NCBI GenBank assembly: GCA_963921825.1
Contig: OY997588.1
Span: 135,315,203 to 135,379,202 of the forward strand
Direction of reading: 5' to 3'
DNA: 64,000 nucleotides
DNA from: Erodium maritimum
Lineage: Eukaryota > Streptophyta > Magnoliopsida > Geraniales > Geraniaceae
A program made the position numbers and the translations under genes. Shown here one piece after another: positions 10,361 through 21,143 of this stretch (position 1 is its first letter; every line of letters begins with the position of its first letter). Under the pieces are notes generated by a model, which saw only the letters and a program-made list of their open reading frames with translations, was not told the DNA's origin and did not search any database.

Positions 10361-10384
10361 AAGGTCCCGCATCGCTCCTCCTGT
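10361..10384. other. Templated filler at an element-element junction
   Basis: These 24 bp, starting AAGGTCCCGCATCGC, are identical to 10681-10704 in the gag fragment some 300 bp away. They sit exactly between the end of the plus LTR text and the start of the minus gag text. Such copied filler is typical of end-joining with template switching. Confidence 0.7.
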
Positions 10385-10855
10385 ATGACCTGATGTATCC
10401 AGGTCCCGTGTGACCTACTCTATCCACCTCTCGGCTAGGTCGGGGTTCGGCTCCCCGAAAAATGTAGGTATCCCGAGCTTCAGGAAGTCTAGTAGTGCTC
10501 GGGATGTGTGATCCTCTGTCTGACCGGGCCTCACTGGGACCGCGGCTGCCTCCGGGGCTGGCGAAGCCGACTCTCGACTGGCGATGATCACCACTAAACT
10601 CTGGACTGTCCTGGTCAGCTTATCCAGGGCAGTCATGACGGGTGGGTCTGCGACCGGCGGGACGCTGGGCGTGCCCGTAGAAGGTCCCGCATCGCTCCTC
10701 CTGTCCTCACCGACAGGAGTACCCTGCGCCTCGGCGTACTCGGCGGCCTCAACGGTGGGCACCCGTCCTGGTTTCCCCGCTGTCCGTCCCCGCCTGCCTC
10801 GCGAGGGCGCTCGTCCCCGTGCCACTGCTGCTCTTCCTCGTCTGCCACGAGCCAT
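10385..10855 (-). pseudogene. Gag N-terminal fragment (Ty3/gypsy)
   Basis: The frame opens with MARGRRGR and an Arg/Gly-rich basic stretch. It continues through a Ser/Pro-rich linker to LLDFLKLGIPTF.GEPNPDLAERW, the start of the retrotransposon gag (capsid) domain. This matches gag of elements A and C. Only about 155 residues of the protein's N-terminal part are present. Gag forms the capsid of the element's virus-like particle. Fossil, not functional. Confidence 0.85.
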
Positions 10856-11124
10856 CAGCAGGTATCCTCTGCACGGATACACGCAAACGTTCAGTTTGCG
10901 AACTCAAATAAGGACAACCAGCTCGAACACACTAACGTTCACACGGTCTACGTCTACCCCAACGTACTTGTTGCTAAACGCCACACCGTTCACGCTAAAC
11001 ATACTTTAATTATAACAACGCGTAAGCGAAGCCTCAAACTTAACCACACAACGTACACCAAGCCCTTATTCGGTCCCTTATGCATTTACTTATAACTTTC
11101 CGCAACCAAGCCAGTGTTCGCTAC

Positions 11125-11200
11125 TCGTGCCTTGCGGGAAAAGTAGTAAAGGGGATGAGCGTTATGCTCACCTCCACGGACACCCGCTCGATTATGGCAT
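11125..11200 (-). promoter_or_regulatory. Leader hairpin module, GGTGAGC-type
   Basis: On the minus strand: GGTGAGCATAACGCTCATCC followed by a pyrimidine-rich stretch. It resembles the LTR hairpin GGTGAGCG-AA-CGCTCACC with similar text on both sides. Equivalent leader copies are at 21965-21983 (element A) and about 32270-32290 (element B). Confidence 0.55.
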
Positions 11201-11909
11201 ACTAGTAACGCACCAAAGACTTACCACTCTAGTCAGGGCAAAACACCAACACAAAACTGAAGCCAGACATCCCACCGTCCATGCTAACAACACCTCAAGT
11301 ACTCGCTCGAGTAAGATGAACCTCGACACGGGAAACACGTCCTCAAATCAGTAAAACACCACTGCTCGCGCTATTAGAGCCTTAAGTATACTAACACGTA
11401 AGCGAAAAACTCAACAACAACCCAACCGTAGGCAGGCCTACGGCCTCTACAACCCACAACCGCGAACACAACCCATAAAACCAACGCTCAACCACACGAA
11501 CAAGAACCGAGTCACACAACCACACACCTAAACGCACAACGAAACAAACCCTTTTTTTTCCTTTTTCCTTTTTTTTTGAAACTGGCTGGACCGGTCCGGC
11601 AGGTGGGCCGGTCCATGTGGGTCCATGCTAGCTGCCGGACCGGACCAACGAGTCCTTCCTGGTCTCGTACCAGGTCGACCCGTGGTCCGTACCGTAGCCG
11701 CGACCGTTTCGCCCCTAACTGCCCGTCACGTCGATCCTATGACACTCGCATCCTACCCTTCTCCTAGCGACCCACACACTTGTGCGTCACAGACACTCGA
11801 CCACTAAACATAAAACCCAAGTACCAAAACAACGACCAAACACGAGTCACTCAACCTCAACCACAAGCCAACCCGGCCAAACAGTCATAACTACAACAAC
11901 AAGGACAAC

Positions 11910-12155
11910 GACACCCGCCCACCGGGCCAACAACCGAAGTCGAACCTTGCCCACCGGGCCAAACAAAACTCCACAACACGCCCACCGGGCCAACCAACAA
12001 CAAACACAGTACGCCCACAGGGCCAATCAAAGTCAAACACGAACGCCCACGGCGTCACACAAAATCAAGACACGCCCACCGGGCCTACCAACACCGAACC
12101 ACGCCCACCGGGCCAAACAAAGTCAAACACAAATGCCCACGGCGTCAAACAACAA
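11910..12155 (-). repeat. Leader repeat of GCCCACCGGGC mini-hairpins
   Basis: Eight or so units of about 30 bp, each with GCCCACCGGGCC (arms GCCC/GGGC, loop ACC) or a variant, set in A/C-rich text. On the sense strand the unit reads TTGGCCCGGTGGGCG. Fewer copies occur in the leaders of A (21515-21595), B (31220-31335) and C (about 41330). Confidence 0.75.
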
Positions 12156-12520
12156 CAAAACAATCAAATTTTGTAAAGCTTTCTCCACTTCATTTTTAAA
12201 ACCTCAAACTTGACATCAGGTGGTTACAACCCGGTCCAGGCGTCCCCGAACTACGTTGTACCGACTTGATATCAGCACCGTCACGTTCGACTACAGGAGC
12301 GCTCCTGAGTCGACCCGCGACAGCTTAAAAACATTTCACGCAGCAACAACAATCAGCAAGCCAGCAAGAAAACACTGCAGGTACACACAAACACAAGCAA
12401 GACTCACAACACAACAGGTCTACACACGGTTCGTGACCTGCGTACCCAACGTACGACGGGACTTTACCGACTCGACTCTCCCCACCTAATTGACGTACAG
12501 TCCGAGGTGTGAAACCTCGA

Positions 12521-12532
12521 GCTCCGATACTA
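12521..12532 (-). other. Primer binding site (initiator tRNA-Met type)
   Basis: Three bases after the 5' LTR end, with one difference from TGGTATCAGAGC, the complement of the plant initiator tRNA-Met 3' end. Confidence 0.75.
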
Positions 12533-12535
12533 AGC

Positions 12536-15500
12536 TGTCACGCCCCAATTTCAGTAAACCGAACTCGGGACGCGAACGTTTTAAAATAATAAACACTTTT
12601 GAAACCATTTTTATAGATCACTTTAAAAGTACCATTTGTTCAAAAAAAAAATTACAGTTTAAAACACGTCCCAACAAGTGGACAAAAGTACACGGTATCC
12701 GTCACTAGACTCAAAAGACAAAACCCGGACTCCGCTCCTAGCTCCACAAGCTTCGAGAGCTCACCTAGTCCGTCCCACGAACAGTACCTGTAGGAAAAGC
12801 AGCTAGGGGTGAGCGTTCGCTCACCACCACGGATAACAGACTGACTACGGCATAATTAGCAGACAAAGCAAATAACACCACCAACAACTCAACACCGGGG
12901 AACACCATCCCCAACCCAAGTACTCTAACTGAACATACACCCACTGTTGCCTTCCCTGACCAACTCGACATCCTGGCATGTAAAGTAGACCCGACACAAC
13001 CATTGACGACCTCTTCCAAGGACTCAAAAGAAAGTTACGCAACACCAAACAGCATCACAAGAGATCACACCCCAAACAAGATCACGAAGGATCGCACACC
13101 AAACAAGATCACAAAGGATCGCAAACCAACAGCCAAGAACGCCCTCCCGGGACTCTAACCCGGTCAGGCCAACCCAAGAATGCTGCAACTTACCGGGACT
13201 CTAACCCATAAGCCAGCCGGAAAATGCTGCAACTTACTGGAACTCTAACCCATAAGCCAGCCGGAAAATGCTGCAACTTACTGGGACTCTAACCCATAAG
13301 CCAGCCGGAAAATGCTGCAACTTACTGGGACTTTAACCCATAAGCCAGCCAAGGTATGCTCACAAACCCAAACCACACACGTGCGGCCAGGACCCCTTTA
13401 TTGGCGGGCGGGCCCCCTACCCCGTCTGAACATGCAGACGCGTGTGCTCGTGGACCCCCGTTTCAGGAAGCGGGCCCCCAACCTCCGGTAACCACAAACA
13501 CAATCACAATCACAAGCAAGTTCAACAACCAGTAACAACACAGGTTCAACACTCACAGGCACTCATGGCCACCCAGACACCAACCGTAAAACTCGGACTC
13601 AATAGCCCCACAGGCACTCACGGCCTCCCAAGACACACCGACAGTAAGAAACGGACTCAACAGCCCCACAGGCACTCACGGCCTCCCAAGACACCAACCA
13701 TAAAACACGCTTGCAACTTACCGAGACTCTAACTTGTAAGCCAGCTAAAGAAAGCTTGCAACCCCCCGAGACTCTAACTCGGTAGGCCAGCCAAAGACAC
13801 CAACCTTAGTACACGGGCTCTCAAGGCCACCCAAAACACCAAAGGTAAAGAAATGGGTTCAACAACCCCACGGGCACTCATGGCCACCCAAAACTCAACG
13901 ATAAAACACGCTTGCAACTTACCGAGACTCTAACTCGTAAGCCAGCTAAAACATCAACAGTAAAGTACGGGCTCTCATGGCCACCCAAACACGAATAATA
14001 ACACGGGCTCTCAAGGCCACCCAAGACGCCAAAATAAACAATCAACCTCCGGCTAACCCAAGCCTCCAACAGTCCTAATATCAATAGTTTCACAATCAAC
14101 CTCCGGGCATGGTCATATGCCTCCAGTACTCCTAATATCGATAAGTTCACAAACAACCTCCGGGCATGGTCATATGCCTCCAGTAAATCAATTATCGCTA
14201 AGTTCTCTGCTCCTACGACACTACTAAGTGTCACATGCCTTTCTCATAAACGCTACAATCTCATATCACGCTTTTCTAATAATTAAATAAACCTATTCAA
14301 CCCACGACACCCCGGTGTCACATGCCATTCTACTATTAACTTTCCCTAATCAGGGCCGAGATCCGGCTACTTTTCCCTACCTCGTGCGTGTTCTCCAAAA
14401 GTGCCCAAATAAGCCCCGGCGTGATATCCGTCACTCGCCTAGCTTTTCTTTGCCTCGGTCCGCAGCACGATCTAAAAGAACACAATTTTAAACGCTTTTA
14501 AGCTTGCAGGCATAATGCTGAATTTTAATAAACCTGACGCCCAAAAGTAACCCTGACAATGTCGATCACTCCCAAACTCCCCAATTACTCGACATTGTCG
14601 ATATTGGACCCGGAAAAGCCCGATTCACCCGACATGGCGAATCTGCCCGGGTTTTGGAAACGCCCTTCCGGGTCTCCGAAAATTCCCGTTTTCGTTTCTA
14701 CGGTCTTAGAATAATTCAAGGGTTCCTAGGCACTCGACGGAATCGAATTCCGACTTCCGAGTCATTTAATTAGCGTTTAAAGTTTCTAAACCCGATAATT
14801 ACAACTTTTACAATTTAAATCCAAAATTCGATCCGGGTGTGGATTAACTACTTGGGGATCGTCCTAAACCACCCGAACACGAAAACCCGATACCCGAGCA
14901 TGTGGGCCCCACACGGCCACAATGGAAAAATTCCCTTTTTGCCCCAAAACGTTCCTAACGAACCCCAAATCTCAACCATTCATCTTTAAACCAATTCTAA
15001 CCAAAACCCAACCATAATCAAACCGTTTAAACTCAAACCCTAAATTTCAAACGTACCAAAACGAGAAAAAATTGGGTTCTCACCGTAGGGAATGACGAGG
15101 GGAGTTCGAATCCGCAGTCGTTGAGTCGATCGGTCGGTCGGATCGTCGGGAAATCATAAAACCGCCAACTTCTCTCCTCTTTCTAACTCCTCTCTCTCTC
15201 TTCAAACTCTCTTTTTTTCTATTTTTTTGAAAGTGCCAAAACCTCTCTGCTAAGACCTCTATTATTCTGTTTCAAAACACAATACACACTTTAATTACAA
15301 AACTAACCCTCACCCACCTTTCTTTTATTTTGCCGAAACCACTCATTCTTTCCCTTTTTTTTATTTAAAAACCCACCACCACCATATAAATGACAAGTGT
15401 CTTTGTGGATCCCATGAGTTAGAAAAATATATTGTTAGATATTTTTCAATCAGATTCGCGAAATTTGGCCGTCTCGGGCCCCGAACGGGCACTTTTCCCA

Positions 15501-15826
15501 AGAAATTACGAAACTTGACGGGCTACAAGGAAACGGCTCAACTAATACCGTTGCGGCGACGGCTAAGCTTTTTGGATCCAAAACGGTCCTCGAATGGACC
15601 AAAACGTCGCTCGGTTGACTTTTCCAGCGAAAAGTCAACATTTCCCAAATTGATCAGAAAGTTGCCCTGAGTCCCCCGGAACTCACTTTGGTCACTAACG
15701 GGGTCAACTTAAGTCCGGTATGACACTCGAGGTCATTTTAGGTTCACTTAACTGTCAGTCTTAAAAATTTTAAATTTTCCTGTTTTTCGCAGGTTTGACT
15801 GCCGTTGACCGGGAGTGGTTATTACA
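12536..15826 (-). repeat. Gypsy 5' LTR, minus strand (3291 bp)
   Basis: Complete from TGTAATAACC (right end) to GGGGCGTGACA (left end). It contains the W-box inverted repeat near 15612-15643, one intact evening-element half AGATATTTT (15437-15445), the minisatellite at 13560-14010, a 47-bp tandem array at 13170-13350 and the GGTGAGCG hairpin at about 12811-12828. Confidence 0.9.
13170..13350 (-). repeat. Tandem 47-bp repeat, four units
   Basis: The unit contains GGGACTCTAACCCATAAGCC, AGCCGGAAAATGCTGCAACT and close variants. It is the minus-strand version of the GCATTCTTTGGCTGGC array at 20340-20540. Confidence 0.85.
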
Positions 15827-16494
15827 GTTTTTTAAAAGTTTAATTATTTTTAATTTGGAACTTGAAAAATAATTTATGGGATGAGATCCTAAGAACTAGG
15901 AGTAAGAGGACAAAAAGAACAGAAGCACACACCAAATTGAAACAAACCATTATTCTTGCGATTACGGCCAGTCTCACTACCACTTTAGTTGAAGCCCCCT
16001 AATTCTTCATATGTAGATATTTTATGTGATGTCTTTTAATCATTTTCCCTCTTCAAATGCCAATTTCTCGAAACAAATTTTTACGAGATACCCACCAACC
16101 AAAATTTCCGGCAAACGAATAATCATACTGAGTCCTCCTTTTTCCGGACAACACGTATACAAAGAGACCCGTATAATAAATCTCCCTCAGTCCTTATATT
16201 CGAAACTAAACGATTCATTTCACAACGAAGAGAATGTACATAGGTCTTTATTGTGTGGAACCGTCTTCCTTAAGGGACTTATTATGCTTTTACATATAAC
16301 GGATTAGGCCAATTATGGAGAGCCTTTATCCTTTTACATACCAAAATCGAGAGAGGACTTGCAATGAGTCATTTCTTTCGATAAATATATTGTTCTCGCT
16401 CTTAACATCGAAGCCTTCTGTTTCTTTTGATGAGTCAAGATAATTTACGAAAAATATATTGATTGGTTAGGACGTACATGTCTATCCCTACTGT
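15827..16494. other. Intergenic, no recognised feature
   Basis: AT-rich sequence between a gypsy LTR and the duplicated block. The longest frame (16026-16307, 93 codons) has no recognisable motif, signal peptide or splice context, and I do not call it. It does not match the intergenic sequence at 1191-2169. Confidence 0.6.
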
Positions 16495-16842
16495 TAATTG
16501 TTATAGTTTTTTTGTGTCTAATAATGTTCAAAATTTCTTAACATTGTCACGTGGAATACAACTTTTGGCATATCGTAATTATTAAACTTAGCATCCGAGA
16601 TACATATAGAGGTTGAATTTGGTTTTCTTAAATATCAGAAAAAAAATATTGTATTTTTTAGGGTAATTTTGTGTACTCTTGTCACATTCAAACCTTCCAT
16701 AACCTAGACCTTTTCTAAATATTTAAGAAGAATGTGACAAGTATAAGAAGTTAAAACAATTTCTTTCATCGGTGGATTAAATTAATTAACAAAACTATAT
16801 ATTTTTACACAATATTGCAAATACTCTTTCATTATTTTTTTA

Positions 16843-18071
16843 GGGTAAATTACAAATACATACCCCATACTTTACACGATTAACTAATACCTACCCCAAT
16901 CTTTTTTTGTAACCGATACCTACTCAATTGTTACCGAAATATAATAGATAGCCCCTGCCGTCTGATTTTCCATCCATTTTCTGTTAGTTTTTTCAAAAAT
17001 ACCCATAATACCCTTAACCCTAATACTTCTTTATTAATTATTTTTAATAGTTCTTTTTCTAATATTTCTTTTTTAAATATAATCAAATAACAGTAAATAT
17101 ATTTAATTTTATTAACAAAAAAATCAGTTTTTATTTATTAATTTATATATATATATATATCATTTTTTTCATTTTTTTAAATTCTATCTCTCCTTTCTTT
17201 ACCTTTTATTCTTTTAATTTATTCAACTGTTTTTAACCATTTCTGAAGGATCGCCGGAGAAGAAGGTCTCGAGGTACCACGATTAAAAAAAAATCCCCCA
17301 AATCAGATAGAAAAAACGAAGAACCCAGATGTTCCTAAGGGTTTCTCAAGACGAGGATAAGGAGTTAAGGATTTAGGCACACACGAACAGAAGTGAATCG
17401 GAGGAGGAAGGCAGTGGTATTCTCGAAGCAACACCGCATGAGCTCTACGACGGTCGACCTTCCAATATCGCTTGAGCTCTGCAACCCACGACCCTCCAAT
17501 CTTTCCCCAAATCCAGATTTACGAAAATCCCCAAATCCAGATTTGCGAATCTCCCAAAATCCATATCTCTGCAAAAGGAAAACAACACCTGAAAAGGCCA
17601 TCAGAGGAGAACATCGGGCAAGGATGGCGAGCACGGCTGGTTAGGGTGACTGGTACTCCCGCGAGGTCAGATTCGAGTCTGTTCGTGTGAAGCCATGGTC
17701 TCGCCGTCGTGAAACCATGGTCTAGCCATGGTCTCGCCGCCGTGAATCTGGGTAGAGAACCAGTGATAGAGAAGAAGATGAGAGGATATGGGTGGAGAGA
17801 GAGAGACGAGATAAGGATGAGGAGAGAGGTAATTTAAAAAAATGAAAAAAAAAACTAAGGATGAGGAGATAAGATAAGGATGTAGTTGGATTAGGGTTCA
17901 GGGTATTATGGGTACTTTTGAAAAAACTAACAGAAAATGGATGGAAAATCAGACGGCAGGGGCTATTTGTTAAATTTCGGTAACAATTAAGTAGGTATCG
18001 GTTACAAAAAGAGATTGGGGTAGGTATCGGTTAATCGTGTAAAGTATGGGGTATGTATTTGTAGTTTACCC
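16843..18071. mobile_element. Non-autonomous Mutator-like element with long terminal inverted repeats
   Basis: 1229 bp. Left terminal repeat 16843-17023 starts GGGTAAATTACAAATACATA. Right terminal repeat 17890-18071 ends TGTATTTGTAGTTTACCC, its near-perfect reverse complement. The repeats are about 181 bp long and highly similar. Long terminal inverted repeats beginning GGGTAAA and a T-rich target fit the MULE superfamily, which makes 8-10 bp duplications. The flanks here are T-runs (ATTTTTTTA on the left, T10 on the right), so the exact duplication cannot be fixed. No transposase is present. The internal 0.87 kb is AT-rich near the left end and GC-richer at 17230-17780, with a short duplicated motif (AAATCCAGATTT twice) and no clear captured gene. 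The uninterrupted site is seen at 338-347. Confidence 0.88.
17146..17160. repeat. AT dinucleotide run
   Basis: About seven TA units inside the Mutator-like element. Confidence 0.8.
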
Positions 18072-18887
18072 TTTTTTTTTTAATCAAAAGGTGCAATTTC
18101 ATTAATTAGAATTTGAACGATAATAGTAGTGCATCAGGGAAACCTTTGACCAGGGTAGAAGAGATATTTCATGGTATCGAGCCTTTAAGATCTGTCTACG
18201 CATAACTCTGTAGCAAATGAACCGACATATGCGGTTTGTTGGGGAGCCATAAAGGCGAACATAAATTAAATAACAATGAAGTCGGTGTCTGCTGCTCTAG
18301 GTATTTCTCAGCTGTTGCATATTTTGTAAAATGCGACCGAACCTGCTGTCACCGGCTTCCAAGGGAGGAGAGCGACGATGGTAGATGTGATTTGGGAACC
18401 CTCCCGGTAAAAGTCCCTAAATCCTTGGGTGGAATTCCTGAATCTTCGCTCACCACATATGAACCTTGCAAAAAAAGACAGAACGGGTAAAGTAAAACAA
18501 GTCCAGGCGGTCATCCGGGCATAGACCCAGTATAGAGATCGAGAAGGAGAAGATGGTGGAAGCCAACCAGGTTCATACACCGATGGTGGCTTCAATTGTG
18601 GTTGTAGGGGCGGTAGGGGCTGCTAAGCAGAGGGGATCCGGACTGGCAGCCGTGGTGATCGAGGGGATGCTGTGGGGAAAAGAGGGGGTGGGCGCTTCAT
18701 GGGAACCGCAGGCGACAGAGGTGGTGGTGATCGTGGGGATGCTATGTAGAAAATTGGGGACGGGCGATTCATGGAAACCGCAGGCGGCGGAGTAGAGGAG
18801 GAAGAGGAGGGACGCCCTAAAGACGGAGTTGGAACGCCGATCTGATATCGGGAAAGTCGAGGTCTTCTCAGAGGAGAAGCCTCCATT
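18071..18887 (-). mobile_element. LINE-like remnant with A-tail (copy 2)
   Basis: Same sequence as 340-1153: an A-tail (T-run at 18072-18081) and a TTAATGAAATTGCACC-like terminus on the minus strand. A proline-rich frame near the 5' side is longer here than in copy 1, but it shows no known domain. The Mutator-like element inserted exactly in the A-tail. The 5' side is cut at 18888 by the gypsy LTR. Confidence 0.4.
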
Positions 18888-20339
18888 TGTAATAACCACT
18901 CCCGGTCAACGCCAGTCAAACCGGCGAAAAACAGGAAAATTTAAAAATTTTAAGACTGACACTTAATTGAACCTAAAATGACCCCGAGTGTCATACCGGA
19001 CTTAAGTTGACCCCGTTATCGACCAAAGTGAGTTCCGGGGGACTCAGGGAAACTTTCTGATCAATTTGGGAAATGTTGACTTTTCGTTGGAAAAGTTAAC
19101 CGAGCGACGTTATGGTCCATTCGAGGACCGTTTTGGATCCAAAAAGCTTAGCCGTCGTCGCAGCGGTCTTAGTTGAGCCATTTCCTTGTGGCCCGCCAAG
19201 TTTCGTAATTTTTGGGAAAAAGTGCCCGTTCGGGGCCGGAAACGTCCGATTTTCGCGAATCTGATTGAAAAATATCTGGTAGATATTTTCCAAAGGTGTG
19301 GTACCCACTTGTCACATGTCAATATGTGGTGGTGTTAGGTTTATTGGACAAAACAAATGAAGAGACATTAGTGTTAGTTTCTAAATAAAGAAGAGTTGAT
19401 GTTAGTTTGGTAAATATGGAAAGATGGTGTAGTTTTAAACAAAAAAAAGGGGATGGCAGAGTATGTGTTCGGCAATTGTTCAAAAAATAGAAAAAAAAGA
19501 GAAGTTTAGAGAGAGAAAATAAGAGAGAAGGAGGAGAGAAAAAGAGAAGGTGTGTAATTGTGTCTTGGGTGGCCATGAGAGCCTGTGTATTACTATTGTG
19601 TCTTGGGTGGCCATGAGAGCCCGTGTATTACCGTTGTGTGTTGGGTGGCCATGAGAGCCCGTGTACTAAGGTTGGTGTCTTTGGCTGGCCTGACCGAGTT
19701 AGAGTCTCGGGGGGTTGCGAGCATTCTTTGGCTGGCTTACGAGTTAGAGTCTCGGGAAGTTGCGAGCGTGTATTATTGTTGAGTTTTGGGTGGCCATGAG
19801 TGCCCGTGGGGTCGTTGAATCCGTGTCTTTACCTTTGGTGTTTTGGGTGGCCATGAGTGCCCGTGGGGTTGTGAACCCGTGTCTTTACTGTTGGTGGTTT
19901 GAGTGGCCGTGAGTGCCCGTGGGGTTGTTGAGCCCGTGAGTTACTGTTGGTGTATCTTGGGAGGCCGTGAGTGCCCGTGGGGCTGTTGAGTTCGTGTTTT
20001 ACCGTTGGTGTGTCTTGGGAGGCCGTGAGTGCCTGTGGGGCTGTTGAGTCCGTGTTTACCGTTGGTGTGTCTTGGGAGGCCGTGAGTGCCTGTGGGGCTG
20101 TTGAGTCCGAGTTTTACGGTTGGTGTCTTGGTGGCCATGAGTGTCTGTGAGTGTTGAACCTGTGTTGTTACTGGTTGTTGAACTTGCTTGTGATTCTGAT
20201 TGTGATTGTGATTGTGATTGTGGTTACCTGAGGTTGGGGGCCCGCTTCATGAAACGGGGGTCCACGAGCACACGCGTCTGCATGTTCAGACGGGGTAGGG
20301 GGCCCGCCCGCCAATAAAGGGGTCCTGGCCGCGCGTGTG

Positions 20340-20540
20340 TGGTTTGGGTTTGTGAGCATTCTTTGGCTGGCTTACGAGTTAGAGTCTCGGTAAGTTGCAA
20401 GCATTCTTTGGCTGGCTTACGAGTTAGTGTCTCGGTAAGTTGCAAGCATTCTTCGGCTGGCTTACGAGTTAGAGTCTCGGTAAGTTGCGAGCATTCTTGG
20501 GATGGCTTGACCGAGTTAGAGTCTCGGGAGGGTGCGAGCG
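20340..20540 (+). repeat. Tandem 47-bp repeat with T-arm-like hairpins
   Basis: Four units of GCATTCTTTGGCTGGCTTAC, then GAGTTAGAGTCTCGGTAAGT and TGC. The second block resembles CCGAG-TTCGAGT-CTCGG, a 5-bp stem with a 7-nt loop as in a tRNA T arm, with a loop change in most units. A matching array is at 25740-25935. Confidence 0.8.
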
Positions 20541-20840
20541 TTCTTGGCACTAAGCAGTTGGCAGCTGGTTTGCGATCCTTTGTGATCTTGTTTGGTGTGC
20601 GATCCTTTATGATCTTGTTTGGTGTTGCGTAGTTTTCTTTGAGTCCTTGGAAGAGGTCGTGATCGTTGTGTCGGGTCTACCTTGCGTGTCAGAGTGTTGA
20701 GTTGGTCAAGGAAGGTAATAGTGGGTGTATGTCCAGCCAGAGTACTTGGGTTGGGGACAGCGTTCCCCGGTGTTTACCTTGTTATTGGTGTTACCGGCTT
20801 TGTCTGCTAATTATGCCGTAGTCAGTCTGTTATCCGTGGT

Positions 20841-20858
20841 GGTGAGCGAACGCTCACC
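20841..20858 (+). promoter_or_regulatory. Conserved LTR hairpin GGTGAGCG-AA-CGCTCACC
   Basis: Perfect 8-bp arms with a 2-nt loop, followed by CCTAGCTGCTTTTCCTACAG. Identical or nearly so in all gypsy LTRs here: 5597-5614 (minus), 10128-10145, about 12811 (minus), about 26258, about 26889 (minus), about 30297, about 36125, about 42318 (minus) and about 58590. Its conservation against a changing background suggests a role in the element's RNA or transcription. The role is unknown. Confidence 0.7.
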
Positions 20859-21131
20859 CCTAGCTGCTTTTCCTACAGGTACCGTTCGCAGGCGGGACTA
20901 GGCGAGCTTCTGAAGCTTGAAGAGCTAGAAGCGGGATTCTGGGTTTATTTGAATCTAGCGACGTATACCATGTTTTTGTCCACTTGTTGGGACGTGTTTT
21001 AAGTTGTAATTATTATTTTGTTGAACAGTTAGTGTTTTTAAAGTGAATTATAAAAATGGTTTCAAAGGTGGTTATTATTTTAAAACGTTCGCGTCCCGAG
21101 TTCGGTTTACTGAAATTGGGGCGTGACAGCT

Positions 21132-21143
21132 TGGTATCAGAGC
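21132..21143 (+). other. Element A primer binding site
   Basis: TGGTATCAGAGC three bases after the LTR end. It is complementary to the 3' end of plant initiator tRNA-Met, the primer used by Tekay and many other plant LTR elements. Confidence 0.9.

Larger units (their letters stand above)
2170..10365 (+). mobile_element. Ty3/gypsy (Tekay-like) LTR, plus strand, split by a nested insertion
   Basis: It starts TGTAATAACCACTCCCGG, the same LTR start as at 18888, 23781, 28551 and 34539. It runs to 5323, is interrupted by a solo LTR, and resumes at 10088-10365, where it stops short of the family end GGGGCGTGACA. Net length is about 3.4 kb. It contains the U3 W-box inverted repeat, two tandem arrays and, at 10128-10145, the conserved GGTGAGCG hairpin. 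No interior or partner LTR remains in the same orientation, and no target duplication was found, so it is a fossil fragment. Confidence 0.85.
10385..15826 (-). mobile_element. Gypsy (Tekay-like) remnant: gag fragment, leader, 5' LTR, minus strand
   Basis: Reading leftwards from 15826: a complete 5' LTR (15826-12536, 3291 bp, from TGTAATAACCACTCCCGG to GGGGCGTGACA), a primer site at 12532-12521, a leader of about 1.65 kb, and the N-terminal part of gag. Pol and the 3' LTR are absent. Broken fossil. No target duplication: the left side meets another element and the right side meets intergenic sequence. Confidence 0.88.
16495..18887. repeat. Duplicated block, copy 2 (with Mutator-like insertion)
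   Basis: It matches 1-1153 across both the AT-rich part and the LINE-like remnant once the 16843-18071 insertion is removed. The left edge is at or before 16495. The right edge is cut by the gypsy LTR at 18888. Because homology continues beyond the LINE-like A-tail by at least 340 bp, it is better explained by a segmental duplication, or a larger unrecognised repeat, than by two LINE insertions. Confidence 0.8.
18888..21128 (+). repeat. Element A 5' LTR
   Basis: TGTAATAACC start, GGGGCGTGACA end. Contains the evening-element pair AAAATATCT (19269-19277) and AGATATTTT (19281-19289), the minisatellite 19560-20140, the T-arm-like array 20340-20540, and the GGTGAGCG-AA-CGCTCACC hairpin 20841-20858. 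Confidence 0.92.

Noticed and set aside
2170-15826. One giant composite element bounded by inverted LTRs at 2170 and 15826
   Set aside because: Outer ends have no matching target duplication. The inner join at 10361 carries filler DNA, so two independent elements fused by rearrangement explain it better.
16026-16307. 93-codon frame in intergenic sequence
   Set aside because: No recognisable motif, signal peptide, splice context or second copy. Likely chance.
17393-17690. Overlapping frames in the Mutator-like element as a captured gene
   Set aside because: Short, overlapping on both strands, with internal small repeats and no recognisable domain. Kept only as a question under the element.
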